A stretch of DNA of 6,561 nucleotides. It comes from Actinomycetes bacterium (lineage in GTDB: Bacteria > Bacillota_I > Bacilli_A > RF39 > UBA660). Positions within the stretch are counted from its first letter, which is position 1. Each line of letters opens with the position of its first letter. The translations under genes were made by a program, and so were the position numbers. Shown in pieces: positions 1 through 4,925 of this stretch. The notes under the pieces are model-generated. The model saw only the letters and a program-made list of their open reading frames with translations. It was not told where the DNA came from and ran no database searches. The stretch is from positions 1-6,561 of the forward strand of contig JAGKUT010000047.1 of NCBI GenBank assembly GCA_021152765.1, given 5' to 3'.

Positions 1-205
1 AATCTAAATAATCTGAATATGACATATCTTTATTTTTTCTTACTCTTCCTATCTTATAATATTCTGTATAATCTAATGCACCTTGATTTAATGCATCTTG
101 TCTTGTTGGAAATCCTGATTTAGATATCCATTTTCTTGTGCCATCAACTGAAGCTGTTTCAAATCGGTATTCATATACCTTTCCACGTTTTCTTACGCTT
201 ACCAT
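1..205 (-). CDS. Tyrosine-family integrase, N-terminal part (runs off the left edge)
   Basis: This is the first 68 codons of a leftward gene cut by the window edge. It starts at the ATG at 203-205, with a GGAGA ribosome binding site about 8 bases upstream. The protein opens MVSVRKRGKVYEYRFE and continues with GTRKWISKSGFPTRQDAL. This is the pattern of the AP2-like arm-DNA-binding domain at the N-terminus of Tn916-type and phage tyrosine integrases: a basic start, paired beta strands with aromatic residues, then K-S-G-F-x-T-[KR]-x-[DE]-A. The end, DMSYSDYLD, looks like the start of the SAM-like core-binding domain. The catalytic domain (R-H-R-Y residues) is outside the window, so activity cannot be judged. 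The repeated 8-mers at 276-394 are natural candidates for its arm sites. The family call rests on one domain. An element-specific assignment (prophage, conjugative element or island) is not possible here. Confidence 0.82.
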   Translation of the reverse strand, partial: MVSVRKRGKVYEYRFETASVDGTRKWISKSGFPTRQDALNQGALDYTEYYKIGRVRKNKDMSYSDYLD

Positions 206-233
206 TTTTATACTCTCCTTTTCTAAAATTGGT

Positions 234-264
234 AAACAAAAAATGCCATCGAATGATGACATTT
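234..264 (-). terminator. Intrinsic terminator between secA and the integrase
   Basis: Arms at 241-250 and 255-264 form a 10-bp stem around a GAAT/ATTC tetraloop. Read on the minus strand, the only non-Watson-Crick position is a U·G wobble, while on the plus strand the same position is a C·A mismatch. On the minus strand the stem runs into TTTTTTGTTT. This orientation bias supports termination of leftward transcription, meaning secA read-through. It lies 29 bases upstream of the integrase ATG, so it could instead act as an attenuator in the integrase leader. Confidence 0.6.
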
Positions 265-273
265 ATCTTTATA
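265..273 (-). promoter_or_regulatory. Possible -10 element for the integrase gene
   Basis: On the minus strand these bases read TATAAAGAT, a TATAAA hexamer followed by the terminator-like hairpin. No good -35 is visible at 16-18 bp. One TTGTCCAC repeat lies immediately upstream (276-283), so if this is the integrase promoter, integrase binding could repress it. It is weak in AT-rich DNA and is offered only because no promoter is visible between the hairpin and the integrase start. Confidence 0.22.
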
Positions 274-275
274 AA

Positions 276-394
276 TTGTCCACAAAACGTGTACTAAATT
301 TCACAACACTTTTTGTCCTGTTGTCCACAATTTTAAATTTACGTGGACAAAATGTGGACAAATGGCAATTTTCGGTCAATTTTTGCGTGGACAA
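276..394. repeat. Cluster of TTGTCCAC/GTGGACAA repeats, candidate integrase arm-type sites
   Basis: Exact 8-mers occur at 276-283 and 321-328 (TTGTCCAC) and at 343-350, 354-361 and 387-394 (GTGGACAA). A truncated copy, TTGTCC, is at 313-318. Copies three and four are 11 bp apart, about one helical turn, and the orientation flips between positions 328 and 343. Repeated short sites in both orientations between a tyrosine integrase gene and a conserved chromosomal gene are what arm-type binding sites of an attachment region look like. That the adjacent integrase binds them is inference. The stretch 206-421 holds no gene that I can support. Confidence 0.6.
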
Positions 395-406
395 AATCCT
401 CGCAAA
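382..406. repeat. Short inverted repeat near the presumed attachment core
   Basis: TTTGCG (382-387) and CGCAAA (401-406) are perfect inverted copies separated by 13 bp. They lie 16-40 bases beyond the secA stop codon and enclose most of the last GTGGACAA repeat. Paired inverted core sites around a short spacer are typical of tyrosine recombinase crossover regions, but 6-bp arms could also arise by chance or form a weak hairpin after secA. Confidence 0.3.
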
Positions 407-421
407 CCCTTATATTTCCTA

Positions 422-2911
422 CTACTTACCACAGCATTGTTTGTATTTTTTCCCTGAGCCACATGGACATGGATCATTACGACCTACTTTAGTACTCTTC
501 TTTGGAGTTTTCTTAGCTACCTTACTTTCATCATCAGCTGCTTTACCCTTTGCTACTTCTTTTCTTTCAGCATTTTGTCTAACTTCTGCCTTAAGTAAGA
601 ACATAGTAGTCTCCTTATCAATAGTATCTAATAAATCCTCAAATAATTCATAACCTTCAGTAGTATATGCACGTAATGGATTTTCTTGAGCATATCCTCT
701 TAAATGGATACCTTCCTTAAGAATACTCATAGTATTAATATGTTCCATCCAGTGAGTATCCATAACTCTTAAAGAAATAGCTCTTTCAAATTCTGAAACA
801 ATTTCACTAGGAATACTAGATAATTTTTCTTCATACTCAGATAAAACTTTTTCAGTTAAAACATTAGTAACACTTTCAACAGTTTGATCATCTAAATCTT
901 CAACTTTAACATCATTCTTAACAACTTGATTAATTGCCTCAATAATTTCAGTAATATCATTTAAAGTTAAATATCCTTCAGGAGCCAAATGATCTTCAAC
1001 TAATGCTGAAACATAATTTTTAATACTTTCAACAACAACACTATGAATATCATCAGTATCTAATATTTCATTACGCATAGCGTAAATTGCTTCTCTTTGC
1101 TTATTAATAACATCATCATATTGTAAGATAGTTTTTCTCATATCATAATTATTACCTTCAATTCTTTTTTGAGCAGTCTCAACAGAAGAAGATAACATCT
1201 TATTTCTAATAGACATATCATCAGTAAAACCAACACGTTGTAAAATCATCTTAGCTCTATCAGTACCAAAACGAACTAATAAATCATCTTCAAAAGAAAC
1301 ACAGAATTGAGAAAATCCAGGATCACCTTGACGACCAGAACGACCTCTTAACTGATTATCAATACGACGAGACTCATGACGTTCAGTACCAATAACAGCT
1401 AAACCACCTAAAGCTTTAACCTCATCAGTTAATTTAATATCGGTACCACGACCTGCCATATTAGTAGCAATAGTAACTGCTCCCTTTTCACCAGCCTTAG
1501 CAATAATTTCAGCTTCACGAGCATGGTTCTTAGCATTTAATACTTCATGAGGAATATGTTCCTTCTTTAACATATCAGACAATAATTCACTTGTTTCAAC
1601 AGCTATAGTACCAACTAATACTGGTTGTCCTTTAGCATGTCTTTCTTTAATCTCATTAACAATAGCTTTATATTTACCTTTCTTAGTAGCAAATAATAAA
1701 TCACCAAAATCCTCACGAATTACAGGCTTATTAGTAGGAATTTGAATAACATACATGTTATAAATATCTCTAAATTCCTCTTCCTCAGTCTTAGCAGTAC
1801 CAGTCATACCAGAAATCTTCTTATACATTCTAAATAAATTTTGGAATGTAATAGTCGCTAAAGTCTTAGTTTCCTCTTGGATTTGAACGCCTTCCTTAGC
1901 CTCAATAGCTTGATGTAATCCATCAGAATAATTACGACCCTTCATTAAACGACCAGTAAATGGATCAACTATAATAACTTCTCCATTTTCAACAACATAA
2001 TCAAAATCCTTCTTCATTGCGAAATTAGCTCGAAGTGCTTGATTAATAAAATGAACTAAAGTTGAATTATTAATATCATATAAATTATTAACTCTAAAAT
2101 ACTTCTCAGCCTCATTAACACCCTTATCATCAAGAGTAACAACCTTTAACTTTTCATCATAAACATAGCCATCATTTTCATGCAACTTTTTCGCAAAACT
2201 ATCAGCTTGTTTATATAAATTAGCCGAATGCATAGAACCACCAGAAATAATTAATGGAGTTCTAGCCTCATCAATTAAAATAGAGTCAACTTCATCCACA
2301 ATAACAAAATTAAACGGTCTCATAACACGATCACTAGCCCTAATAACCATGTTATCCCTTAAATAGTCAAACCCAATTTCATTATTAGTAGAATACATAA
2401 TATCAGAATTATAAGCTTCCTTCTTCTCTTCAATAGAAGAATCCCTATAATTTTTACCAACAGTAAGACCTAAAAAATTATAAACCTTACCCATCCAATC
2501 AGCAGCAACGCCAACTAAGTATTCATTAACAGTAACAATATGAACACCCTCACCAGTTAATGCATTCAAATAAGCAGGCATAGTACAAGTTAAAGTTTTA
2601 CCTTCACCAGTTTTCATTTCAGCAATATTACCATAATGAATTGCTAAACCACCTAAAATTTGAACGAAGAAAGGTTTCTCACCAATAGTACGATAAGCAG
2701 CCTCACGAACAGTCGCAAAAGCCTCAACCTTAATATCCTCTAAAGTTTCCCCATTAGCAAGTCTTTCCTTAAACTCAACAGTTTTATGTTGTAACTCCTC
2801 ATCACTTAATTTACTATATTCAGAATCTAAAGCATCTATCTCACGAGCAATACTTTCAAACTTCTGTAACTCTTTATATTCATGATCAAATATTTTCTTA
2901 AAAAGCTTCAT
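422..2911 (-). CDS. secA: Preprotein translocase ATPase SecA
   Basis: SecA is the cytoplasmic motor that binds preproteins and drives them through the SecYEG channel by ATP hydrolysis. The 829-residue protein is full length for the Gram-positive family. Visible motifs are Walker A MKTGEGKTL (99-107), Walker B VDEVDS (205-210) followed by DEARTPLIISG, SGMTGTAKTE (367-376), NMAGRGTDIKL (484-494) and GTERHESRRIDNQLRGRSGR (508-527). The helical scaffold and wing segment contains MDTHWMEHI. The C-terminal SEC-C zinc motif is CPCGSGKKYKQCC, with Cys 815, 817, 826 and 827. The ATG at 2909-2911 has GGAG about 8 bases upstream. hpf lies directly upstream, as in Bacillus. The prfB gene that often follows is not seen, because an integrase region begins about 20-40 bases past the stop. 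The C-terminus looks normal, so the insertion did not truncate the protein. Confidence 0.98.
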   Translation of the reverse strand: MKLFKKIFDHEYKELQKFESIAREIDALDSEYSKLSDEELQHKTVEFKERLANGETLEDIKVEAFATVREAAYRTIGEKPFFVQILGGLAIHYGNIAEMKTGEGKTLTCTMPAYLNALTGEGVHIVTVNEYLVGVAADWMGKVYNFLGLTVGKNYRDSSIEEKKEAYNSDIMYSTNNEIGFDYLRDNMVIRASDRVMRPFNFVIVDEVDSILIDEARTPLIISGGSMHSANLYKQADSFAKKLHENDGYVYDEKLKVVTLDDKGVNEAEKYFRVNNLYDINNSTLVHFINQALRANFAMKKDFDYVVENGEVIIVDPFTGRLMKGRNYSDGLHQAIEAKEGVQIQEETKTLATITFQNLFRMYKKISGMTGTAKTEEEEFRDIYNMYVIQIPTNKPVIREDFGDLLFATKKGKYKAIVNEIKERHAKGQPVLVGTIAVETSELLSDMLKKEHIPHEVLNAKNHAREAEIIAKAGEKGAVTIATNMAGRGTDIKLTDEVKALGGLAVIGTERHESRRIDNQLRGRSGRQGDPGFSQFCVSFEDDLLVRFGTDRAKMILQRVGFTDDMSIRNKMLSSSVETAQKRIEGNNYDMRKTILQYDDVINKQREAIYAMRNEILDTDDIHSVVVESIKNYVSALVEDHLAPEGYLTLNDITEIIEAINQVVKNDVKVEDLDDQTVESVTNVLTEKVLSEYEEKLSSIPSEIVSEFERAISLRVMDTHWMEHINTMSILKEGIHLRGYAQENPLRAYTTEGYELFEDLLDTIDKETTMFLLKAEVRQNAERKEVAKGKAADDESKVAKKTPKKSTKVGRNDPCPCGSGKKYKQCCGK

Positions 2912-2940
2912 TTCGATTCTCCTTTTCTAATACATAGTAT

Positions 2941-2949
2941 ATTTTATCA
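2941..2949 (-). promoter_or_regulatory. Extended -10 promoter element for secA
   Basis: On the minus strand this reads TGATAAAAT, a TG-N extended -10 with hexamer TAAAAT, about 30 bases upstream of the secA start. A second candidate, TATACT, overlaps just downstream (2936-2941). No convincing -35 is present. A promoter is expected here because the hpf terminator separates the two genes. Confidence 0.4.
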
Positions 2950-2980
2950 AAAAAATAAGAAAAATCCTAGTAATTTAAAC

Positions 2981-3007
2981 AAAAAAGGCAAAATATTTAT
3001 TTTGCCT
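2981..3007 (-). terminator. Intrinsic terminator of hpf
   Basis: On the minus strand AGGCAAAAT pairs with ATTTTGCCT, a 9-bp perfect stem at 2986-2994 and 2999-3007 with a 4-base loop. It is followed by six T (2986-2981). The hpf stop codon (2997-2999) lies in the loop and the base of the arm, so the last codons double as the terminator. It separates hpf from secA transcription. Confidence 0.85.
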
Positions 3008-3518
3008 CTAAAATACCATAACCTTTATCTTTACGTTTATAAACAACACATAACTCATTTGTCTTATCATTTTTAAATAAGAAGAAATCATGACCTATTA
3101 ACTCCATTTGTAAAATTGCTTCTTCCTCACTCATAGGTTTAGTATCAACAACCTTTCTTTTAACAATACTATCATCAACATCTTCAGACGCATCAACGTC
3201 AAAATCATTAAAGATAATAGTTTGCTTCAAGTTCTTACGAGCCTTAGTCTTATTCTTTCGAATTTGTCTTTCTAACTTATCAGAAACCAAATCAACAGCA
3301 GCATATAAATCATTATGCTTCTCCTCAGCCCTTAAAACCATCTTACTTGCAGGAATAGTAACCTCAACAATTTGCTCCTTACCGCGAACCCTAATAGTTA
3401 CAGTAGCAGTCAAATCAGTATCTTTAAAATACTTTTGAACCCTACCAATCTTAGATTCAATGTAGCTTCTAATTGCTTCAGTAACCTCTATATTCTTTCC
3501 ATGGATATTAAATTTCAT
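2997..3518 (-). CDS. hpf: Ribosome hibernation-promoting factor, long form
   Basis: Long HPF binds the 30S decoding region and pairs two 70S ribosomes into inactive 100S dimers in stationary phase or stress. The 173-residue protein has both family domains. The N-terminal S30AE/RaiA domain (about 1-100) begins MKFNIHGKNIEVTEAIRSYI and has a basic stretch, RQIRKNKTKARKNLKQ. An acidic linker follows (about 105-118). The C-terminal dimerisation domain (about 124-173) has KPMSEEEAILQMELIGHDFF and VVYKRKDKGYGILE. The length matches the long form, not the shorter enterobacterial HPF or YfiA. The ATG at 3516-3518 is preceded by GGGAGG at 3527-3532. It sits between csp and secA with its own terminator, so stress-specific transcription is possible, but I see no sigma-B-type promoter. 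Confidence 0.96.
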   Translation of the reverse strand: MKFNIHGKNIEVTEAIRSYIESKIGRVQKYFKDTDLTATVTIRVRGKEQIVEVTIPASKMVLRAEEKHNDLYAAVDLVSDKLERQIRKNKTKARKNLKQTIIFNDFDVDASEDVDDSIVKRKVVDTKPMSEEEAILQMELIGHDFFLFKNDKTNELCVVYKRKDKGYGILEAK

Positions 3519-3538
3519 AATATCATCCTCCCAATATA

Positions 3539-3547
3539 ATTATAACA
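3539..3547 (-). promoter_or_regulatory. Extended -10 promoter element for hpf
   Basis: On the minus strand this reads TGTTATAAT, a consensus TATAAT hexamer with an upstream TG. The -35 region at the usual distance is poor, as is common for extended -10 promoters. The predicted transcript start would fall at the first bases of the GGGAGG ribosome binding site, giving a very short leader. That is tight, so this could also be a chance match in AT-rich DNA. Confidence 0.42.
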
Positions 3548-3586
3548 TTAATAAAAAGACAATTAAACAAATTTCACAAAAATATC

Positions 3587-3616
3587 AAAAAAAAACTACT
3601 ATACTAAAGCAGTTTT
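3587..3616 (-). terminator. Intrinsic terminator of csp
   Basis: On the minus strand AAAACTGC (3616-3609) pairs with GTAGTTTT (3599-3592), an 8-bp stem with one G·U wobble and a 9-base loop. It is followed by five more T in a run of nine. The csp stop codon (3599-3601) straddles the loop and the second arm. The stem is modest but the T-run is strong and correctly placed. Confidence 0.6.
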
Positions 3617-3811
3617 AATTTCAACAACATTCTTAGCCTGAAGACCTTTATCAGTTCTAACTAACTCAAACTCAACATATTGACCTTCAACCAAAGTCTT
3701 ATACCCACTTGAAAGTATAGAAGAATAATGAACAAATATATCTTCACCCTCCTTATACTCAATAAAACCAAAACCCTTATCATTATTAAACCATTTTACT
3801 TTACCTTTCAT
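3599..3811 (-). CDS. csp: Cold-shock domain protein
   Basis: A single OB-fold cold-shock domain of 70 residues, the usual size. Such proteins bind single-stranded RNA and DNA and melt mRNA structure. Both nucleic-acid-binding motifs are present: RNP1 KGFGFI (12-17) and RNP2 DIFVHYSSI (24-32), with conserved KVKWFN at 4-9. An in-frame start further upstream (3862) would add 17 residues, but I reject it. The AAGGGAG ribosome binding site lies about 10 bases before the ATG at 3809-3811, inside that extension, and the family begins MKGKVKWFN. The gene is monocistronic, with a terminator at its end and an apparent leader of about 110 bases, which suits post-transcriptional control known for csp mRNAs. 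It is divergent from agrB. Confidence 0.95.
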   Translation of the reverse strand: MKGKVKWFNNDKGFGFIEYKEGEDIFVHYSSILSSGYKTLVEGQYVEFELVRTDKGLQAKNVVEIKTALV

Positions 3812-3929
3812 ATCATAAATCTCCCTTCTAGTAAAATCGCTTACAATAAAAATATACAACATTTAACACAGTGAATTCAACAAAAACAAAACATCAAAAT
3901 TCGACAAATTTCTACCGTGCAACATTACT

Positions 3930-3954
3930 ATTATACTATGACATTTTATGACAT
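3930..3954 (-). promoter_or_regulatory. csp promoter -10 with tandem TATGACAT repeats
   Basis: On the minus strand a consensus TATAAT lies at 3930-3935, giving a leader of about 110 bases before the csp start. Directly upstream, where a -35 would be, are two direct copies of ATGTCATA (TATGACAT on the plus strand, 3937-3944 and 3947-3954) exactly 10 bp apart. No TTGACA-like hexamer is present. The geometry suggests an operator bound on one face of the helix, but the binding protein is unknown. Confidence 0.5.
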
Positions 3955-4084
3955 AATTCGCACAAAACATTAAACTTAAAAAATCAAACATAAAAAGACA
4001 AAACAATAAACAAAAAATTAATTATTAATAAATAAATCATCATATTTTCAATCCAAAACCAAGAAAAAAATTTCGATAAAAAAA
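3955..4084. other. AT-rich intergenic region between the csp and agrBD promoters
   Basis: No gene, tRNA or hairpin-plus-T-run is visible here. The only structure I can point to is AAACAT-N-AAA at 3965-3974 and again at 3986-3995, exactly 21 bp apart. This is the centre spacing of the paired direct repeats bound by LytTR regulators. The match to the published LytTR half-site is partial and the DNA is A-rich, so it is only a candidate. Confidence 0.3.
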
Positions 4085-4089
4085 TCAAT

Positions 4090-4095
4090 TATACT
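4090..4095 (+). promoter_or_regulatory. -10 element of the agrBD promoter
   Basis: TATACT lies 25 bases before the agrB ATG and upstream of the AGAGG-TAGG ribosome binding site (4102-4110). The bases 16-18 bp upstream are A-rich with no -35 resemblance. A good -10 without a -35 fits a promoter that needs an activator, as for staphylococcal agr P2, but no clear LytTR site abuts it. Confidence 0.4.
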
Positions 4096-4114
4096 GACAT
4101 CAGAGGTAGGAAAT

Positions 4115-4729
4115 ATGAGGAATTATATAATTGATAACTGCATGGATATCATAAAAAAAAATAAGAACTATGATAAAACAAAACTTGCAGAAATAAAATA
4201 TGGACTTGAAGGACTGTATCTTACAATATCAAAACTAATTATAATAACAACTATCGCAATAATATTAGGAATATTTAAAGAATACATAATATTCCTATTA
4301 ATATATAACATAATTAGAATGCCATCATTTGGACTGCACGCAACAAAAAGTTGGATATGCCTAGTATCATCAACAATTATATTCATAGGATTACCACTAA
4401 TAATGAAAACAATAGAATTAAACATAATAATAAAAATAATTATTGGAATAATACTTACAATTGGAATGATGTTATTTTCACCAGCAGATACACATAAAAG
4501 ACCAATAGTAAATAAAAAAAGAAGAAAGATATACAAAATTCTTTCAACAATTATTTCAATAATATATGTAATACTATCAATAATAATTAAAAATACATAT
4601 ATATCAAACTGTTTTATATTCGCAATAGTACTACAAAATATAATTATTTCACCAATTACATATAAAATATTTAAACTACCATACAATAACTACAAAACAT
4701 ATATTAAAACACATGGTTTAAATGAATAA
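4115..4729 (+). CDS. agrB: AgrB-like autoinducer-processing membrane peptidase
   Basis: AgrB is an integral membrane cysteine endopeptidase that cuts the C-terminal tail off AgrD and forms the thiolactone ring. This 204-residue protein has the family size and hydrophobic profile, with segments near 38-66, 83-121 and 139-182. The catalytic pair is visible as H75 and C82 in GLHATKSWIC, matching the conserved G-x-H-A-x5-C. The second signature, SPADTHKRPI (122-131), corresponds to the family's PADT-x-x-[KR]-PI and is followed by the usual basic cluster KKRRK. About a quarter of all residues are isoleucine, mostly encoded by ATA, making it more AT-skewed than secA. A well-placed AGAGG precedes the ATG. 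agrD follows after 32 bases and is presumably co-transcribed. An antisense open frame across most of this gene is a compositional shadow. Confidence 0.94.
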   Translation: MRNYIIDNCMDIIKKNKNYDKTKLAEIKYGLEGLYLTISKLIIITTIAIILGIFKEYIIFLLIYNIIRMPSFGLHATKSWICLVSSTIIFIGLPLIMKTIELNIIIKIIIGIILTIGMMLFSPADTHKRPIVNKKRRKIYKILSTIISIIYVILSIIIKNTYISNCFIFAIVLQNIIISPITYKIFKLPYNNYKTYIKTHGLNE

Positions 4730-4750
4730 TTTAAACATAGAAAATAAAAA

Positions 4751-4755
4751 GGAGG
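4751..4755 (+). promoter_or_regulatory. Strong ribosome binding site that fixes the agrD start
   Basis: GGAGG lies 6 bases before the ATG at 4762. It is the best ribosome binding site in the agr locus and the main reason to accept such a short gene, since the agrB-agrD gap otherwise carries no signal. Confidence 0.85.
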
Positions 4756-4761
4756 AATAAT

Positions 4762-4881
4762 ATGGAATTTTTAGCAAACCTTTTAGCTAACTTAGGTGGA
4801 GCAGTAGCAAAAACAGGAGAAAGCGCATGTATTTTTATGGTTGCAGATGAACCTGAATGCCCAGAAAGCTTAATTAAATAA
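4762..4881 (+). CDS. agrD: AgrD-like cyclic autoinducer peptide precursor (39 aa)
   Basis: This is a short signal-peptide gene directly after agrB. The precursor has the three AgrD parts. The N-terminal amphipathic membrane-targeting helix is MEFLANLLANLGGAVAK (1-17). The central signal segment is TGESACIFMVA (18-28) with the ring cysteine at C23. The acidic C-terminal recognition tail is DEPECPESLIK (29-39), whose DEP-x-CP-x-x-L pattern is a family hallmark. By analogy with Listeria (ACFMFV) and staphylococcal AIPs, the mature signal should be a thiolactone from C23 to V27 (a five-residue ring) or to A28 (six-residue), with a short N-terminal tail such as SA or A. The exact ends cannot be read from sequence. 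At 39 residues it is at the short end for the family. Presumed partners are AgrB for processing and export-linked maturation, and AgrC as receptor. Confidence 0.93.
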   Translation: MEFLANLLANLGGAVAKTGESACIFMVADEPECPESLIK

Positions 4882-4891
4882 TTAAACATTT

Positions 4892-4925
4892 AAAAAATAC
4901 TTAGATTAATTTCTAAGTATTTTTA
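4892..4925. terminator. Bidirectional terminator shared by agrBD and agrCA
   Basis: A perfect 13-bp stem (4893-4905 with 4912-4924) encloses a 6-base loop. The outer arm bases are A-runs on one side and T-runs on the other, so each strand ends in TATTTTT, or TATTTTTT on the minus strand. It lies 11 bases past the agrD stop, and the agrC stop codon (4913-4915) is within its second arm. It can end both convergent transcripts. Confidence 0.88.

Noticed and set aside
276..394. CRISPR-like array
   Set aside because: The repeats are only 8 bp, occur in both orientations and have uneven spacing. Protein binding sites explain them better.
138..653. 171-codon plus-strand open frame
   Set aside because: It runs antisense over the integrase start, the repeat region and the secA 3' end, has no ribosome binding site and no recognisable domain. 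Both overlapped genes are well supported on the other strand.
2490..2540. SecA segment VNEYLVGVAADWMG, differing from the textbook VN[DE]YLA-x-RDA
   Set aside because: This stretch also varies in other functional Gram-positive SecA proteins, and all ATPase motifs are intact, so it is not evidence of a second-type SecA2.
2882..3076. 64-codon plus-strand open frame
   Set aside because: It crosses the secA start, the hpf terminator and the hpf 3' end in antisense, and its composition is that of translated AT-rich intergenic DNA.
3812..3862. 17-residue N-terminal extension of the cold-shock protein
   Set aside because: The ribosome binding site for the internal ATG lies within it, and cold-shock proteins start at MKGKVKWFN.
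4168..4686. 172-codon minus-strand frame antisense to agrB, rich in Ile and Val
   Set aside because: It looks like a hydrophobic protein only because ATA/ATT-rich agrB codons read as TAT/AAT on the other strand. There is no ribosome binding site, and agrB has full catalytic motifs.
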